The notes below the pieces were generated by a model. It had not been told where the DNA came from, ran no database searches, and worked only from the letters and a program-made list of their open reading frames with translations. Shown here piece by piece: positions 46,743 through 53,822 of a DNA stretch of 64,000 nucleotides (positions are counted from its first letter, which is position 1; every line of letters begins with the position of its first letter). The position numbers and the translations under genes are program-made. The DNA is from Streptomyces sp. NBC_00376. Lineage in GTDB: Bacteria > Actinomycetota > Actinomycetes > Streptomycetales > Streptomycetaceae. The stretch covers positions 1,984,001 through 2,048,000 of the forward strand of contig NZ_CP107960.1 in the NCBI RefSeq assembly GCF_036077095.1. Direction: 5' to 3'.

Positions 46743-47561
46743 TCACGAGGAGCGCTGGTGGCCCACGTCGCGGGCCAGGTCCAGGCCGAGTACGCGGTCG
46801 AGGTGGGCGAAGGTCTCGAACTTGGCGCCCGGCGGCACATCGGACCGTCCTGCCAGCTCGGCCAGCAGGGCCAGGACGGCGGCGACGTCGAGGTCCTCGG
46901 CGAGCGCCGCGTACGACTGCCGCAGCAGGTCGGCGGGGATCGGCCGGGACGGCTCCTGCGCCCAGTCGGCGACCGACCGGCGCCAGTCGCGCAGTGTCCG
47001 CCTGGCCTCGGCGAGCGCGGCGCCGGTGACCGTGACCGGTGTTCTGTAGGGGCTGGTGAGCAGCAGGAGGCGCACGGCCAGCGGGTCGGCGGTGTCCGTC
47101 GGATCGGGTGTGCCCGGGGCGGGGAGGTCCTGGGTCGGTGGGGCCGTGGTGACTCGGCCCACCTCGATCAGGGCGCCGCCCTCGGCGTCGGCCGGGTCGG
47201 TGCCCTCGGAGACCACGTGGACGTCGGCGGGGCCGCCCAGTGCCGGTTCCGGGCGGTGGGCTCCGACGACTGCGGGGGGATGGATGCCGAGTACCGCCAT
47301 GACCCGGTCCAGGGCGCGGGCCCGGTCGGGCGTCAGCTCCGGGGTGGTGAGGACCGTGATGACCTGGAGGCCGTTCAGCTCGGCGGTACGGGCCAGTACG
47401 TCGCCGATCAGCGGGACGCGCAGGTGCACGGGGCCGAGCCCGGTGCCGGTGTCCGGCCCGGTGCCGATGTCCGGCAGCTGGACGCGGCTGCGCAGCAGGT
47501 GGCGTGGGGCGACGGGGACTTCCATGAGGTGGCCGGTGCGGGTGTCGGCGATACGCAGCAT
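46743..47561 (-). CDS. Cysteinyl-tRNA synthetase-like protein lacking catalytic motifs
   Basis: 272 residues. The C-terminal half reads like the helical part of CysRS/MshC (SPYRTPVTVTGAALAEARRTL; LRQSYAALAEDLDVAAVLALL). The N-terminal half keeps the Rossmann-like succession (GPVHLRVPLIGDVLARTAEL; LQVITVLTTPELTP) but has neither HIGH nor KMSKS nor the zinc cysteines. The protein cannot be a working synthetase as read. TAGCCT is 7 nt upstream of the ATG and no Shine-Dalgarno is seen, so the mRNA is probably leaderless. A regulatory or unrelated nucleotide-binding role is possible; nothing adjacent clarifies it. Confidence 0.65.
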   Translation of the reverse strand: MLRIADTRTGHLMEVPVAPRHLLRSRVQLPDIGTGPDTGTGLGPVHLRVPLIGDVLARTAELNGLQVITVLTTPELTPDRARALDRVMAVLGIHPPAVVGAHRPEPALGGPADVHVVSEGTDPADAEGGALIEVGRVTTAPPTQDLPAPGTPDPTDTADPLAVRLLLLTSPYRTPVTVTGAALAEARRTLRDWRRSVADWAQEPSRPIPADLLRQSYAALAEDLDVAAVLALLAELAGRSDVPPGAKFETFAHLDRVLGLDLARDVGHQRSS

Positions 47562-47617
47562 GATGCGGAGGCTAGGCCGTGCCCGGGTGCCGGTCCTGTT
47601 GCCACGCCTCGCGCGCT

Positions 47618-48241
47618 TCAGGAGCGGTCGTCGGGGAGCTCCGTGGCCGAGCGCATGTAGTCGTCGATGATCCGGTGGACCGCGCCGCGGTGGTCGGCCG
47701 GGTCGCCGTCGATGCCGGCGGCGCGGAGGGCGAAGGCGCCGAACAGTTCCCAGCCCAGCAGCTGCGCGATGGCGATGGCGAAGGCCTCACGTACCTCCGC
47801 GCTGTCCTGCGCCCCCAGTGACACCGCGGCGTCCAGCGCCGACGAGCGTTCCTGGAAGGAGGAGGGGGCCCGGTTGCTCAGCGCCAGCCAGGACACCAGG
47901 CGCACGTAGTCCATGCTGCGCTGTTCCTCGCTGCGGAGCCGGGCGAGGGCGTCGAGCGGGTCGGAGGCCGTGCGCACCGCCTCCAGGGTCTCGCGCTCCG
48001 ACACGTCGAGCACGGCACGGATGAGGTCCTCACGGCCGCCGATGTAGTGATGGATGAGGCCGTGATTGACGCCTGCGTGCTGGGCGACATCGCGGAGCGA
48101 CACCGAGTCGGGGCCGCGTTCGGCGAAGAGGGCCCGTGCGGAGGAGACCAGTGCGGCCACCGTCTGCTCCCGGCCAAGGCGCGGCCGACGGCCGGGACGG
48201 TTCGCGGGCTCGTCGTGCTTGTCGTGCTTGTCGGTGTCCAT
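47618..48241 (-). CDS. TetR-family transcriptional regulator
   Basis: 207 residues from ATG 48241. The N-terminal HTH (about 25-70) reads [32 protein letters not shown], typical of TetR proteins. The C-terminal ligand domain is not diagnostic. It is divergent from an aldo/keto reductase and an SDR gene, with a TetR-like operator between them, so it probably represses those two enzymes and itself. Confidence 0.9.
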   Translation of the reverse strand: MDTDKHDKHDEPANRPGRRPRLGREQTVAALVSSARALFAERGPDSVSLRDVAQHAGVNHGLIHHYIGGREDLIRAVLDVSERETLEAVRTASDPLDALARLRSEEQRSMDYVRLVSWLALSNRAPSSFQERSSALDAAVSLGAQDSAEVREAFAIAIAQLLGWELFGAFALRAAGIDGDPADHRGAVHRIIDDYMRSATELPDDRS

Positions 48242-48249
48242 GTCCTCGA

Positions 48250-48269
48250 CTTTAGTCACTCGTCTAAAG
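48250..48269. promoter_or_regulatory. TetR operator candidate
   Basis: CTTTAG (48250-48255) and CTAAAG (48264-48269) form an inverted repeat around 8 nt, 9 nt upstream of the tetR start and 71 nt upstream of the reductase. The A/T-rich arms stand out in this GC-rich region. Confidence 0.5.
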
Positions 48270-48340
48270 TGAAGCGGTCCGGGTCCGGGCGGTGCTCGCC
48301 CCACTCGTGACGGAGAGAAGACAAGTGGAGGCCTTGAGCA

Positions 48341-49273
48341 ATGGAAACGCGTGAGTACGGCGACGGTGGTCCGCAGCTGTCGGTGGTGGGTCTGGGGTGC
48401 AACAACTTCGGGATGAAGCTGGACGCCGAAGGGAGCCGGGCGGTGGTCGCCGCCGCCCTGGACGCGGGCATCACCCACTTCGACACCGCTGAGATGTACG
48501 GAGACGGCAAGTCCGAGGAGTTCCTCGGCGCCGCCCTCGCGGGGCGCCGCGACGAGACCGTCATCGCCACCAAGTACCTTCCGCGGCCGCAGGACGAGCC
48601 CTACACCCCGGGCGCTCTCGCGTCGCGGATCCGCGAGGCGTGCGAGTCGAGCCTGCACCGTCTGGGCACCGACCGGATCGACGTCTACTACCAGCACTAC
48701 CCGGACCCCGAGGCGCCGGTCGAAGAGGTCGTGGAGACGCTCGACGAGCTGGTGCGGGCCGGCAAGGTGCTGCACGTGGCCACCTCGAACGTCGACGCGG
48801 GGCAGATCAGCGGCTCCCGTCAGGTCGCCGAGAAGCTCGGGCTCACCCCCTTCACCGGGGTGCAGGCCGAGTGGAACCTGCTTTCGCGCGATGTGGAGGC
48901 CGGTGTCGTTCCGGCGGCGCGGGCGGCCGGCATGGGTGTCGTGCCCTACTTCCCGCTCGCCTCCGGCCTGCTCACGGGCAAGTACGCCGCCGGGCAGCCG
49001 TACCCCGAAGGGTCGCGCTTCGCGCTCATCCCGTACTTCGCCCAGGTGGCGACCGAGGAGAACTTCCGCAAGGTCGAGCAGCTGACCCGGTTCGCGGCCG
49101 ACCGCGGGCGGAGCATCATCGAGCTCGCCTTCGGCTGGCTCCTCGCCCAGGACGGCGTCGCCTCCGTCATCGCCGGCGCCACCACCCCCGAGCAGGTCGC
49201 CGCCAACGCCGCGGCGATCGGCTGGGAGCTGGACGCCGAGGAGCTCGCGGCCGTGCAGAACATCCTGCGCTGA
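48341..49273 (+). CDS. Aldo/keto reductase
   Basis: 310 residues, GGAGG 9 nt upstream of the ATG. The catalytic tetrad is visible: Asp and Tyr in [15 protein letters not shown], Lys in VIATKYLP, His in YYQHYPD. The C-terminal NADPH-binding stretch reads [20 protein letters not shown]. It should reduce aldehydes or ketones in the cytoplasm. It is followed after 38 nt by an SDR gene and divergent from the TetR gene. The substrate is unknown. Confidence 0.92.
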   Translation: METREYGDGGPQLSVVGLGCNNFGMKLDAEGSRAVVAAALDAGITHFDTAEMYGDGKSEEFLGAALAGRRDETVIATKYLPRPQDEPYTPGALASRIREACESSLHRLGTDRIDVYYQHYPDPEAPVEEVVETLDELVRAGKVLHVATSNVDAGQISGSRQVAEKLGLTPFTGVQAEWNLLSRDVEAGVVPAARAAGMGVVPYFPLASGLLTGKYAAGQPYPEGSRFALIPYFAQVATEENFRKVEQLTRFAADRGRSIIELAFGWLLAQDGVASVIAGATTPEQVAANAAAIGWELDAEELAAVQNILR

Positions 49274-49311
49274 ATCCGCCGCACACCCACGATCGAGGAA
49301 CAGGACCTTTC

Positions 49312-50151
49312 ATGACCACCTCACAGGACACCTTCCAGGGCAAGGTCGCCGTCATCACCGGGGCCTCCGCGGGCATCGGCGCCGGCTTCGCCGAGCACGC
49401 CGCCTCCCTCGGGATGAAGCTGGTCCTCTCCGACATCGCCGAGGACCGGCTGGCCGCCGTGGTGCGGGCGCTCGCCGACAAGGGCGCCGGGGTCGAGGGC
49501 GTCGTCACCGACGTCTCCGACCCGGCGTCCGTGGAGGCGCTCGCCGAGCGGGCGTACGAGCGCTTCGGCACGGTCGATCTGCTGCTCAACAACGCGGGCA
49601 TCATGGCGATGGGCTACTCCTGGGAGATCCCCGCCGAGCGCTGGGACGCCATGCTGCGGATCAACATCGGCGGGTACGTCAACGGCATCCGGGCCTTCGT
49701 GCCGCGGCTGCTCGCCCAGGGCGGGAAGGCGTGGGTGGTGAACGTGTCGTCCGTCGGCGGGTTCCTGCCGAGCCCGCTGATGGCGCCGTACAGCGTGACG
49801 AAGTTCGGCACGCTGGCGCTGACCGAGTCGCTCGCCTACGAGTTGCAGATGAAGCAGTCGGACATCCAGGTGTCGGTCGTCTTCCCGGACTCCGTCCAGA
49901 GCGAGATCTTCAAGGTCGATGCTCCAGGCCAGGGGGCTCAGCCGGAGGTCGCCGCGTTCAACGCGCAGCTCCAGGCGCGGGCCGACTCCGCCGGGATCAC
50001 GCCGCTGGAGCACGCGCGGCGGTGCTTCGAGCAGATCGCGGAGGGGCGTTACTGGGTGTTCCCGCAGCCGGAGATGGTGGACGCGGCGCTGCCGGCGCGC
50101 ACGGACATGATCCTGGGGCGGCACAACCCGGTGCTGAACCCGAACGTCTGA
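49312..50151 (+). CDS. Short-chain dehydrogenase/reductase (SDR)
   Basis: 279 residues from ATG 49312. The cofactor motif is TGASAGIGAG (TGxxxGxG), followed by NNAG near residue 95, the catalytic Ser in NVSSVGG and the YSVTK tetrad near residue 162. It is a classical SDR of NADP type by the basic and small residues after the first strand, though this is not decisive. It is co-transcribed with the aldo/keto reductase, so the two may act on one substrate or its derivatives. Confidence 0.92.
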   Translation: MTTSQDTFQGKVAVITGASAGIGAGFAEHAASLGMKLVLSDIAEDRLAAVVRALADKGAGVEGVVTDVSDPASVEALAERAYERFGTVDLLLNNAGIMAMGYSWEIPAERWDAMLRINIGGYVNGIRAFVPRLLAQGGKAWVVNVSSVGGFLPSPLMAPYSVTKFGTLALTESLAYELQMKQSDIQVSVVFPDSVQSEIFKVDAPGQGAQPEVAAFNAQLQARADSAGITPLEHARRCFEQIAEGRYWVFPQPEMVDAALPARTDMILGRHNPVLNPNV

Positions 50152-50175
50152 CGCGATACGCCCGAGCGATGAGGA

Positions 50176-50228
50176 GGCGGGGCCCCCGTCCCCCGGCATT
50201 CGTGCACGGATGCCGGAGGTGCCCCGCC
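50176..50228. terminator. Compound hairpin between SDR and mnhG
   Basis: GGCGGGGC (50176-50183) pairs with GCCCCGCC (50221-50228). An inner stem GGCAT/ATGCC sits in the loop. It lies in the 108-nt convergent interval. Confidence 0.55.
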
Positions 50229-50259
50229 CCGTCACTTCCCACCACTCGCTTCTCGCTTC

Positions 50260-50613
50260 TCACTTCTCCTCGGTCAGCTGCTCGTCCAGTTCGTCGAAGA
50301 GCAGCTCGCCGTGGTCGATCTGGCCGGTCCGGTAGGCGGACCGCGCCACCAGGTGGGCGGCGACGGGGCCGGTCATCAGCTGGAAGAAGCCGATCAGCCC
50401 GAGAGTCGCCAGGTCCATGCCGCTGCGCAGTCGCAGGGCGACCCCGGCGAGGACCAGGAGCATCCCGAGGGTCTGCGGCTTGGTCGCGGCGTGGCTGCGG
50501 GAGAGCACGTCCGGCAGCCGCAGCATCCCGATCACACCGAGCAGGCAGATGGCCGCGCCGACGAAGACCAGGACCGCGCCCGCCAGGTCGAGGATCTGGA
50601 ACCAGACGCTCAC
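50260..50613 (-). CDS. mnhG: Mrp-type Na+/H+ antiporter subunit G
   Basis: 117 residues from GTG 50613, overlapping mnhF by 4 nt. Three membrane spans are visible, with the family segment FVGAAICLLGVIGMLRLPDV and LSRSHAATKPQTLGMLLVLAG. MnhG/MrpG is a small membrane subunit needed for assembly of the multi-subunit antiporter that exchanges Na+ (or K+) for H+ and supports pH and salt tolerance. It is the last gene of the operon. Confidence 0.92.
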   Translation of the reverse strand: MSVWFQILDLAGAVLVFVGAAICLLGVIGMLRLPDVLSRSHAATKPQTLGMLLVLAGVALRLRSGMDLATLGLIGFFQLMTGPVAAHLVARSAYRTGQIDHGELLFDELDEQLTEEK

Positions 50614-50948
50614 CGCTTCTTCCCCCCGGGGGTGTCGGGGCCGTCCCCGTTCGTGCCGCGTCGCGGCGGTCTGTCGCGTACGGCGATGAAGCGGGCGATG
50701 CCGACCGACCCCGTGAACCCGAGGAACGCCAGCACCAGCATGATCGGGAAGTAGAACGAGTCGCGCGCGAAGGCGGACTTGGCGCCGAGGCCCGCGATGA
50801 TGAGGGCCGCGCACACATCGAGCGAGATGGCCCGGTCCAGCATGGAGGGGCCCCGCCAGATGCGGGCGAGGAGGCCCGCCCCGGCGATGACGATCACCAC
50901 GACGGCCGCGGTGAGCAGTGCCCGGTCTACGGTCTCCGGTGCGTTCAT
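50610..50948 (-). CDS. mnhF: Mrp-type Na+/H+ antiporter subunit F
   Basis: 112 residues with three membrane spans (TAAVVVIVIAGAGLLARIW; DVCAALIIAGLGAKSAF; FYFPIMLVLAFLGFTGSVGI). GPSMLDRAISLDV is the conserved MrpF loop. The C-terminus is a charged Arg/Gly/Pro tail. It overlaps mnhE and mnhG by ATGA/GTGA. Confidence 0.92.
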   Translation of the reverse strand: MNAPETVDRALLTAAVVVIVIAGAGLLARIWRGPSMLDRAISLDVCAALIIAGLGAKSAFARDSFYFPIMLVLAFLGFTGSVGIARFIAVRDRPPRRGTNGDGPDTPGGKKR

Positions 50949-51571
50949 GCGTCGCCCTCCCGGTCGGTTGCGGTCGGTGGAGGCGGTGCGGCGACGCGGG
51001 CGATCTCGTCCGCGGTGCCGAAGGCCCGTACGGTCAGCCGTTCCAGGCGCCAGACGGAGCGGCGCGCCGCGTCGAGCACCGCGGGCCGGTCCGCGTCGAG
51101 GACGTGCAGGAAGACGGTGGCCGTGGCTCGGCGTACCTCGACGACCGATCCGCCGGGCACGTTGGACACGGCGACGGCGGTGGCCGCGAGCATCAGGTCG
51201 GAGCGGCAGCGCAGCGGTACCGCGATGACGGCGGCCCGGTGCGGGTGGTCGACGAAGATCTGCCGGGTGACGCGTACGCCCGAGGTGTACATGTCGTAGA
51301 GCAGGTACCCGGCGAGCATCAGGATGCCCCAGGGGTGCAGGCGCAGGCCCAGGTCGACCCGGGGCAGCGGGAAGGCCAGGCAGACGGCGACGGCGACGAC
51401 CACGCCGGTGAGCAGGTTGGCCGGGTTCGGGCTGGACCAGAGCAGCACCCAGATCAGGGTGAGCCAGGCGATCAGCGGGAGGTCGAGCACGCGTCGTCGG
51501 CGCCCGACGAACTCGCAGCTGAAGGGGGGCATGTCCTTGTCCCGGAAGGACAGCCTGAGCAGGCGTTTCAC
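50945..51571 (-). CDS. mnhE: Mrp-type Na+/H+ antiporter subunit E
   Basis: 208 residues from GTG 51571, overlapping mnhD by 4 nt. Two N-terminal spans include LIAWLTLIWVLLWSSPNPAN and GILMLAGYLLYDMYTSGVRV. A cytoplasmic domain with SNVPGGSVVEVRRATATVFLHVLDA follows, as in MrpE. It is somewhat longer than the ~160-residue MrpE of bacilli because of N- and C-terminal extensions. Confidence 0.9.
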   Translation of the reverse strand: MKRLLRLSFRDKDMPPFSCEFVGRRRRVLDLPLIAWLTLIWVLLWSSPNPANLLTGVVVAVAVCLAFPLPRVDLGLRLHPWGILMLAGYLLYDMYTSGVRVTRQIFVDHPHRAAVIAVPLRCRSDLMLAATAVAVSNVPGGSVVEVRRATATVFLHVLDADRPAVLDAARRSVWRLERLTVRAFGTADEIARVAAPPPPTATDREGDA

Positions 51572-53223
51572 CGGCCGAGCACCGCCTGTACGTAAGGGGT
51601 CCGCGCGAGGAGTTCGGCGGCCGCGCGGTCGGTGTACGAGGTCAGGGGCCCGGCGAACACGGTGAAGGCGAGGCCGAGCGCGACGGTCGCGGCGGTGGCC
51701 CAGGTCATCGGCAGGGGCAGTTTCGTCGTGGTGGTGACGGCGTGCCCGTGCAGGGTGGCCGCGACGGCCCGTCCGGCGGGCTGGTGGCGGGGGCTGACCG
51801 GTTCGTCGCCGGTGCCGGGGATCCGGTCGGGGCCCTCGTCCGCATCGTCGTCGTCCTCGTCGGAGTCGGACTCCAGGACGGTGCCGGTGGCGGCCTGTCC
51901 GGGCGGTGCGGCCCGCCAGAACGCCAGGTTCCAGACCTTGGCCATCACGTACAGGGTCAGGAGGCTGGTCACCGCCGACCCGGTGACGAGGATCCACGCC
52001 CAGACGCCGCCGTCGACGACACCGGCCCTCATCAGCCCGAGTTTGCCGATGAAGCCGGAGAGCGGCGGGATGCCGGCCAGATTCATGGCGGGTACGAAGA
52101 AGAGGGCGGCGAGCAGCGGGGCGGCCTTGGCGAGGCCGCCGATCCGGGTGAGTTCGGTGGTGCCGCCCCGGCGTTCGATCAGCCCGGCCACCAGGAACAG
52201 CGTGGTCTGGACGGTGATGTGGTGGGCGACGTAGACGATCGCGCCGCCGTACGCGTCCCGGGTGGCGAGGCCGATCCCGAAGACCATGAAGCCGATGTGG
52301 CTGATGAGGGTGAAGGAGAGCAGCCGTTTCAGGTCGGTCTGGGCGACGGCTCCGAGAATCCCGACGACCATCGAGGCGAGCGCGGCGGCCATCAGCAGAT
52401 CGCCGAGCCGGTTGCCGGGGAAGAGCAGGGTCTCGGTGCGCAGCATGCTGTAGACGCCGACCTTGGTGAGCAGTCCGGCGAAGACGGCGGTGACCGGGGC
52501 GGGTGCGGTCGGGTAGGAGTCGGGGAGCCAGGCGGCGAGCGGGAAGACGGCGGCCTTGATGGCGAAGACAGTGAGCAGCATCGCCTGGATCAGGGTCTGG
52601 ACGCCGAGCGGGAGTCCGGCGAGGCGGCCGGCGAGCTGGGCGAAGTTCGCGGTGCCGGTCGCCGCGTACGTCATGGCGATGGCGGTGAGGAACAGCATCG
52701 ACGAGAAGAGGGAGATGATCACGTACGTGGAGCCCGCGCGGATGCGGGGGCCGGTGCCGCCGAGGGTGAGCAGGACGAAGCTGGCGACGAGCATGATCTC
52801 GAAGCCGACGTAGAGGTTGACGAGGTCACCGGCGAGGAAGGTGCAGGAGACCCCGGCGACCAGGATCAGATACGCCGGGTGGAAGACCGCGACGGGTGTC
52901 TCCTCCTCCCGGTCGGCCATGCCCTGCCCGAGGGAGTAGACCAGCACGCAGAGGGTGACGGCCGAGGAGACGGTCAGCATCAGTCCGGACAGCCGGTCGG
53001 CGACCAGGGTGATGCCCAGCGGCGGGGCGAAGTCGCCGAGGTGGACGGTGAGCGGGCCGCGCATGTCGGCGACGGTCATCAGGGTGACGGAGAGCCCCAG
53101 TACGGCGGTGAGCACAGCGACACTGATGAGGCGCTGGAGCTGTTTGAGGCGGGTGCCGAAGGCGAGGCTCAGGCCGGTGGCGCAGAGCGGCAGCAGCACC
53201 GGCAGGGGGACGAGTGCGTTCAT
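51568..53223 (-). CDS. mnhD: Mrp-type Na+/H+ antiporter subunit D
   Basis: 551 residues with about fourteen spans, homologous to NADH dehydrogenase NuoM/N. Key charged residues for proton transfer lie in LVNLYVGFEIMLVASFVLLT (Glu), AIKAAVFPLAAWLPDSYPTAPAPV (Lys) and TLISHIGFMVFGIG. A 60-residue cytoplasmic insert near 455-515 carries a strongly acidic run (ESDSDEDDDDADEGPD) that is unusual for MrpD. It overlaps mnhC and mnhE by 4 nt. Together with MnhA it forms the ion-pumping core. Confidence 0.92.
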   Translation of the reverse strand: MNALVPLPVLLPLCATGLSLAFGTRLKQLQRLISVAVLTAVLGLSVTLMTVADMRGPLTVHLGDFAPPLGITLVADRLSGLMLTVSSAVTLCVLVYSLGQGMADREEETPVAVFHPAYLILVAGVSCTFLAGDLVNLYVGFEIMLVASFVLLTLGGTGPRIRAGSTYVIISLFSSMLFLTAIAMTYAATGTANFAQLAGRLAGLPLGVQTLIQAMLLTVFAIKAAVFPLAAWLPDSYPTAPAPVTAVFAGLLTKVGVYSMLRTETLLFPGNRLGDLLMAAALASMVVGILGAVAQTDLKRLLSFTLISHIGFMVFGIGLATRDAYGGAIVYVAHHITVQTTLFLVAGLIERRGGTTELTRIGGLAKAAPLLAALFFVPAMNLAGIPPLSGFIGKLGLMRAGVVDGGVWAWILVTGSAVTSLLTLYVMAKVWNLAFWRAAPPGQAATGTVLESDSDEDDDDADEGPDRIPGTGDEPVSPRHQPAGRAVAATLHGHAVTTTTKLPLPMTWATAATVALGLAFTVFAGPLTSYTDRAAAELLARTPYVQAVLGR

Positions 53224-53822
53224 CCGGTGGCTCCCGGGTCGGCGTCGGGGCGGTCCTGCTGGGCCGCGTAGTCCTCGGGGTCGGCGCCCAGCACGTCGTG
53301 CCAGAGGTCCCCGGTGGCGTACCGGCCGCGGGCCTGGAGGGCGCGGTCGGCGCGCAGCCGGGCCCGCAGGCGGCGGCGTTCCTCGCGGTACCGGGTGCGT
53401 TGCTCGGCCGTGACGTCGTCGGTGGCCCGGTAGCGCTCGCGCAGTTCGTCCCGCTCCCCCAGTACCTCGGCGCGCAGCGCGATCCGGCGGTCCTCCAGGT
53501 CGTCGTGGACCTCGTCGGTGCCGGTCAACTGGTGGCTGCGGTAGGCCATGGCGAGGAGGAACGCGGTGGTGGCGAGGGTGATGACGATCGCGGTGAGCGC
53601 GATGGCCTGGGGCAGCGGGTCGGTGACCCGGCCCAGCGGGACGCCGTAGAGGAGCGGTTCCGCCCCGGCGCGTCCGCCCGCGGCGAGGACGAGCAGGTTG
53701 ATGCCGTTGCCTGCGATGACCGCGCCGAGCAGGATGCGGGTGAGCGGGCGGGTGAGCATGAGGATGCCGCCGACCGCGCACAGCACCGCGGCGGTGGCCA
53801 GGAGGGAGGCGCTGACGGTCAT
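53220..53822 (-). CDS. mnhC: Mrp-type Na+/H+ antiporter subunit C
   Basis: 200 residues. The first ~105 are three spans homologous to NuoK, with GGILMLTRPLTRILLGAVIAGNGINLLVLAAG and the conserved PLPQAIALTAIVITLATTAFLL. The remaining ~95 residues are a charged, Arg/Glu-rich helical cytoplasmic extension (RTRYREERRRLRARLRADRA) that standard MrpC (~110-115 residues) lacks. Confidence 0.92.
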   Translation of the reverse strand: MTVSASLLATAAVLCAVGGILMLTRPLTRILLGAVIAGNGINLLVLAAGGRAGAEPLLYGVPLGRVTDPLPQAIALTAIVITLATTAFLLAMAYRSHQLTGTDEVHDDLEDRRIALRAEVLGERDELRERYRATDDVTAEQRTRYREERRRLRARLRADRALQARGRYATGDLWHDVLGADPEDYAAQQDRPDADPGATG

